Shown here: piece by piece, positions 6,059 through 8,980 of the stretch
Position numbering within the stretch: position 1 is the stretch's first letter
Layout of the letters: every line of letters starts with the position of its first letter
From: Myxococcota bacterium
GTDB taxonomy: Bacteria > Myxococcota_C > UBA6777
Direction of reading: 5' to 3'
DNA: 8,980 bases
NCBI GenBank assembly: GCA_963169055.1
Contig: CAUJFU010000438.1
Location: 1-8,980 of the forward strand
Notes under the pieces: generated by a model
What the model saw: only the letters and a program-made list of their open reading frames with translations
What the model was told of the DNA's origin: nothing
Databases searched by the model: none
Made by a program: the position numbers and the translations under genes

Positions 6059-8740
6059 ATGTTTTTGTCTCACAGACGATGGTTTCGACCGTTTGGCGGT
6101 ATCAGTACCATGTTTCTTCTGGGCTCGGCCTTTGTTTTTCTCAGCCTTCCGAGCTGTCAGCCCCCCTCTTCTCCAAATGCCGAATACAAGGGGCTTTCTG
6201 CGCAAGTAAAAGTGATTCGTGACACCAACGGTATCCCGCACATCTACGCAAAAGACCGATTTGACGCCTTTTACGCGGGTGGCTATGAGATGGCTCGCGA
6301 CCGCTTGTTTCAAATGGATCTTTTGCGGCGGCGCGCATCAGGCCGCCTCTCCGAGGTCTTCGGGGCCAAGTACAAACGCACGCCAAACACCGATCCCTTT
6401 GATTACAAAAGCCAAGATATCCTGATCCGCACTTACGGCCTGCGCTATTGGGCGGAAAAGTCGACCGAATACTTCAAGCAAAATGAACCTGAACTTTACA
6501 AAACAGCCCTCGCTTTTTCGATGGGGATCAATGCCTTCATTCGGGACGCCAAAGCAGGAAAAGAAGGTCTCCGCTTGCCTTATGGTTTTGGCCCGAACGA
6601 ACTCAACTATGAACCCGAAGAATGGACGCCTGTCGATACTTTTGCCATCGGAAAGATGCAAAGCTTCGGACTTTCCGATACTAGCCTATACGAACTGATC
6701 TTTACGTTTGCGGGCCTATTGATGGACGGGGACGTCAAATTCAACGATGTGCTGCGCCTTGAACCTCCCGACAAAACCACCATCCTCAAAGGTTTTCCCG
6801 GCCAGACTACCCAGCCTCTGATTGTTGACGGAATGCCCAACCTCCCCAACCTCCGCTCGCCAACCTTCTCTCATCTCAAACCCAAGGCCCCTCGCGAACA
6901 GCTGATCAAGATGCTCGAAGGGATGCGCCAACAAATGGACCTGATGCCTTATCGCGGTGGTTCTAACAACTGGGTGATCGCGGGAAAACATACCGCCAAT
7001 GGAAAGCCCATCCTTGCGAACGATCCACACCTCACGCTTTCTAATCCCCCGATACTCTACTTGATCCACTACCACGCCGACGATGGCTACCAAGCCGCTG
7101 GTTTTACTTTCCCCGGCATCCCGTATGTTTTGCTCGGACACAACAACAAAGTCGCATGGGGAGCTACGACTGCAAGGGCCGATGTGACCGACCTTTACGC
7201 CAACAACATCAAAAAACAAGGCGACACGTTCACCGTCGACGGCGAAGGTTTGACCGTTAGCGTCCGCAAAGAAAAGCTCCGCATCCGAAAAGACGACCGC
7301 AGCGGTGCGGATGAAGAAGATATCGAGATCGAATTCACCGAAAAAGGCTCGCTGTTCAAAGCTTTTCCACCCCTTCCCACTGTGGAGCTTTTTGGCGCAA
7401 ACCGCCTGCGTATCCATTGGGCCGGAATGGGCGTCACCAAAGAGTCCAAAGCCTTTTACATGCTGAGTACCGCCCAAGATATCGAGGGATTCAAGGCCGC
7501 GATGGCGAACTACGAAGTCGGCGCACAAAACCTCGTCTGCATCACGGCCAACGGCGATATCGGTTATTCGGCCAACGCCGCCCAGCCCATCCGTCAAAAG
7601 CTCGATCCCCAACATCCTCCTTGGATGGTGATGCCCGGCAAAGGCTATGACTTTACGGGAAAATACGTCGAAGCGGCCTTGATGCCTCAACTCTTTAACC
7701 CCGCCGAAGGCTACATCATCACCGCAAACAACGACCCTGTCGGCACAACCTCTGATGGTGATCCCCTCAATGACCCCTATTACCTAAGCTTTATCTATGA
7801 TTCGGGCTTTCGCGCCAAACGCATCCTCGAACGCATGAAACAGCACCTCGACGCAGGGAAAAAGTGGGACGTCGCAGAGACTCAAAAGCTCCAATTCGAC
7901 ACCTACTCTTACATCGCCGATCGCTTGCTCAAGCGCCTTGATGCCGCGTGGGAAGCCGCCAAGACCGCCACCGACTCCAATCAACCGCGCCTGATCCCTC
8001 TGTCCAAAGATCCCGAGATCATCGAAGCCATCGACCATCTCAAAAAATGGGACCGCTTCTCGGATCTCAAAAATACGGGAGCACCGTTGTTTCATGTGTG
8101 GATGGCTTTTGCAGGGCGCCGCTGGCTGCGCGATGATATGCCCTCTGAAATCTACGATACGATGGTCAAAGCCCATCCCGACTCGATTGTCAGACCGATG
8201 CTGACATTTCTCGAAGGCGGAAAGACCGCCAAAGGTAGCGATCTCGCGGATGACAAGAAAACCAAAGAGGTTGTCGAAACAGGCGACGAGATCGGTCTGC
8301 TCGCTCTCAAAGACGCCATCGAACACCTCAAAAAAACCTTCCCCGACAAAAAATTCACCGCCGTCGAATGGGGCGATATCCATGTGATCCGCGTCCGAAA
8401 CGACTTTGGCGAAAAGCTGCTTCTGCCCGAAAAAGGCCGACACGGAAGTATCGGCACTGTCGAAGTCTCTCACTTTGATTTTGTCGGTAGCAAGGGCAAC
8501 GCGCTGGACGAGCGTTTTTATAGCTATCATGCCGCTGTGATGCGCAATATCGTTCAATTTACAGACGATGGCCGCCCCACCGCCCAAGTCGCCCTGTTTG
8601 GCGGGCAAAGCGGCGTCCCCGACAACAAACACTTTGGCGATCTGCTCGAAGATTGGCGCAACGGCAAGACCCGCCTCTTGCCCTTCTCCCAACCCGAAGT
8701 CGACGCCGCCAAAGAAAGCGAATCTATCCTCAAACCCTGA
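6059..8740 (+). CDS. Lipoprotein of the penicillin acylase family (Ntn hydrolase; AHL/cephalosporin acylase-like)
   Basis: This 893-residue enzyme precursor should hydrolyse an amide bond of an N-acyl compound (AHL, beta-lactam side chain or lipopeptide) outside the cytoplasm after self-cleavage. The ATG at 6059 follows GGGAG by seven bases and gives a signal peptide ending in the lipobox LPSC (Cys33). Gln34 fits outer-membrane sorting. The N-region has RRWF (6-9), Tat-like. The alpha-chain signature is VIRDTNGIPHIYA (52-64) and AGGYEMARDRLFQMDLLRR (73-91). Self-cleavage is expected at Gly301/Ser302 in GGSNNWVIAG, making Ser302 the nucleophile and beta-chain residue 1. His324 is at beta position 23. 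LLGHNNKVAWG (358-368) and ITANNDP (Asn557/558, oxyanion) are family motifs, as is GGQSG near the C-terminus. The beta chain would be 592 residues, slightly longer than usual. It appears to be a single-gene unit with its own promoter and terminator. The natural substrate cannot be told from sequence. Confidence 0.93.
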   Translation: MFLSHRRWFRPFGGISTMFLLGSAFVFLSLPSCQPPSSPNAEYKGLSAQVKVIRDTNGIPHIYAKDRFDAFYAGGYEMARDRLFQMDLLRRRASGRLSEVFGAKYKRTPNTDPFDYKSQDILIRTYGLRYWAEKSTEYFKQNEPELYKTALAFSMGINAFIRDAKAGKEGLRLPYGFGPNELNYEPEEWTPVDTFAIGKMQSFGLSDTSLYELIFTFAGLLMDGDVKFNDVLRLEPPDKTTILKGFPGQTTQPLIVDGMPNLPNLRSPTFSHLKPKAPREQLIKMLEGMRQQMDLMPYRGGSNNWVIAGKHTANGKPILANDPHLTLSNPPILYLIHYHADDGYQAAGFTFPGIPYVLLGHNNKVAWGATTARADVTDLYANNIKKQGDTFTVDGEGLTVSVRKEKLRIRKDDRSGADEEDIEIEFTEKGSLFKAFPPLPTVELFGANRLRIHWAGMGVTKESKAFYMLSTAQDIEGFKAAMANYEVGAQNLVCITANGDIGYSANAAQPIRQKLDPQHPPWMVMPGKGYDFTGKYVEAALMPQLFNPAEGYIITANNDPVGTTSDGDPLNDPYYLSFIYDSGFRAKRILERMKQHLDAGKKWDVAETQKLQFDTYSYIADRLLKRLDAAWEAAKTATDSNQPRLIPLSKDPEIIEAIDHLKKWDRFSDLKNTGAPLFHVWMAFAGRRWLRDDMPSEIYDTMVKAHPDSIVRPMLTFLEGGKTAKGSDLADDKKTKEVVETGDEIGLLALKDAIEHLKKTFPDKKFTAVEWGDIHVIRVRNDFGEKLLLPEKGRHGSIGTVEVSHFDFVGSKGNALDERFYSYHAAVMRNIVQFTDDGRPTAQVALFGGQSGVPDNKHFGDLLEDWRNGKTRLLPFSQPEVDAAKESESILKP

Positions 8741-8764
8741 TCGCCCCGCAACTCAGGTTTTTTT
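8736..8764 (+). terminator. Intrinsic terminator of the acylase gene
   Basis: CCTGA (8736-8740) pairs with TCAGG (8753-8757) around a 12-base GC-rich loop and is followed directly by seven T. The stop codon TGA (8738-8740) is part of the left arm, so the gene ends inside its own terminator. Confidence 0.7.
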
Positions 8765-8805
8765 CGCTCTTTATCTATTCGCGATGCTTTTCCAATTAGG
8801 ACAGG

Positions 8806-8847
8806 ACTTGCGCAGTTGAATGGTTTTTGTGGGGCGCTGCCCCATAC
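8806..8847 (+). repeat. Hairpin intergenic repeat, copy B
   Basis: This segment aligns without gaps to 5831-5872 (31 of 42 bases identical by eye). Both the lead ACTTGCGCAGTT and the stem TGGGGC-GCT-GCCCCA (8830-8844) are kept. The T-A pair next to the loop in copy A is C-G here, a compensatory change that supports selection for the hairpin. The second stem of copy A is not recognisable. The two copies bracket the acylase gene. Confidence 0.55.
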
Positions 8848-8879
8848 GCGCTAGGTTAAGCCATGGTTGGCCCCCACCC

Positions 8880-8980
8880 CTAACACTCGGACACTTCGTC
8901 TGTAAAGCCCATCCAGCGGGGGGTCTCTGGCATGGGCAGATTTGGTATCACCCCACAGGCATCGGGTGAAGAAAAGAGAC
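8880..8980 (-). CDS. Possible C-terminal end of a convergent gene (partial)
   Basis: A minus-strand frame is open from the right edge to TAG at 8880-8882 and would encode the last 32 residues, ending MGFTDEVSEC. The composition is ordinary and no domain is recognisable. A plus-strand frame starting ATG at 8932 (MGRFGITPQAS) is also open to the edge, so neither can be preferred with this little sequence. Confidence 0.2.
   Translation of the reverse strand, partial: LFSSPDACGVIPNLPMPETPRWMGFTDEVSEC

Larger units (their letters stand above)
8765..8980. other. Region downstream of the acylase
   Basis: These 216 bases carry copy B of the hairpin repeat and short open frames on both strands that run off the right edge. 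No complete gene can be supported. An imperfect inverted pair TCACCC (8948-8953) and GGGTGA (8964-8969) is present near the edge and has no clear role. Confidence 0.5.

Noticed and set aside
5637-6059. Minus-strand frame of 140 residues in the divergent intergenic region
   Set aside because: It reads through the repeat element and promoter, has a very basic low-complexity composition and no recognisable domain.
6716-7690. Minus-strand frame of 324 residues opposite the acylase (and one of 302 residues at 7784-8692)
   Set aside because: These are antisense shadows of a firmly identified gene. They are kept open by its codon use and show no domain or ribosome site.
8948-8969. TCACCC...GGGTGA inverted pair near the right edge
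   Set aside because: Six-base arms with a 10-base loop and no T-run; too weak and too close to the edge to interpret.

Overview
The window looks like chromosomal DNA of moderate GC content from a Gram-negative, predatory or social delta-type bacterium (Myxococcota, Bradymonadales or a relative). This is inferred from domain vocabulary only: a transmembrane Hanks-type kinase with a PEGA-like tail and a CNxxDDDCDGxxDE (MopE-type) motif, tandem Cys-repeat surface proteins, SBBP-like propeller repeats, PEGA proteins and outer-membrane-type lipoproteins.

Layout. Three genes lie on the minus strand and read leftwards. A 669-residue receptor-like Ser/Thr kinase (3572-5581) is followed by a weak intrinsic terminator. 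Next comes a 454-residue exported PEGA protein (2078-3442, GTG start). Then, 32 bases on and probably in one operon with it, comes a large exported Cys-repeat/beta-propeller protein whose frame is open from 2045 through the left edge. On the plus strand, divergent from the kinase, is an 893-residue lipoprotein of the penicillin acylase family (6059-8740) that ends in a good intrinsic terminator. The 477-base divergent intergenic region holds a strong sigma70-like promoter (TTGACA-17-TAGGAT), a palindrome in front of the kinase, and a double-hairpin element. A diverged second copy of that element lies just after the acylase terminator. The last 215 bases contain this copy and possibly the 3' end of a convergent gene.

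How it may work together (inference). The kinase carries outside the membrane the same two kinds of module that make up its downstream neighbours: a Cys-rich motif and a PEGA-like beta domain. The three leftward genes therefore look like a cell-surface sensing/attachment group. The acylase is a separate transcription unit. Its predicted beta-chain residues Ser1 and His23 match the acyl-homoserine-lactone/cephalosporin acylase type better than classical penicillin G acylase. No CRISPR array, tRNA, rRNA or insertion sequence was seen.
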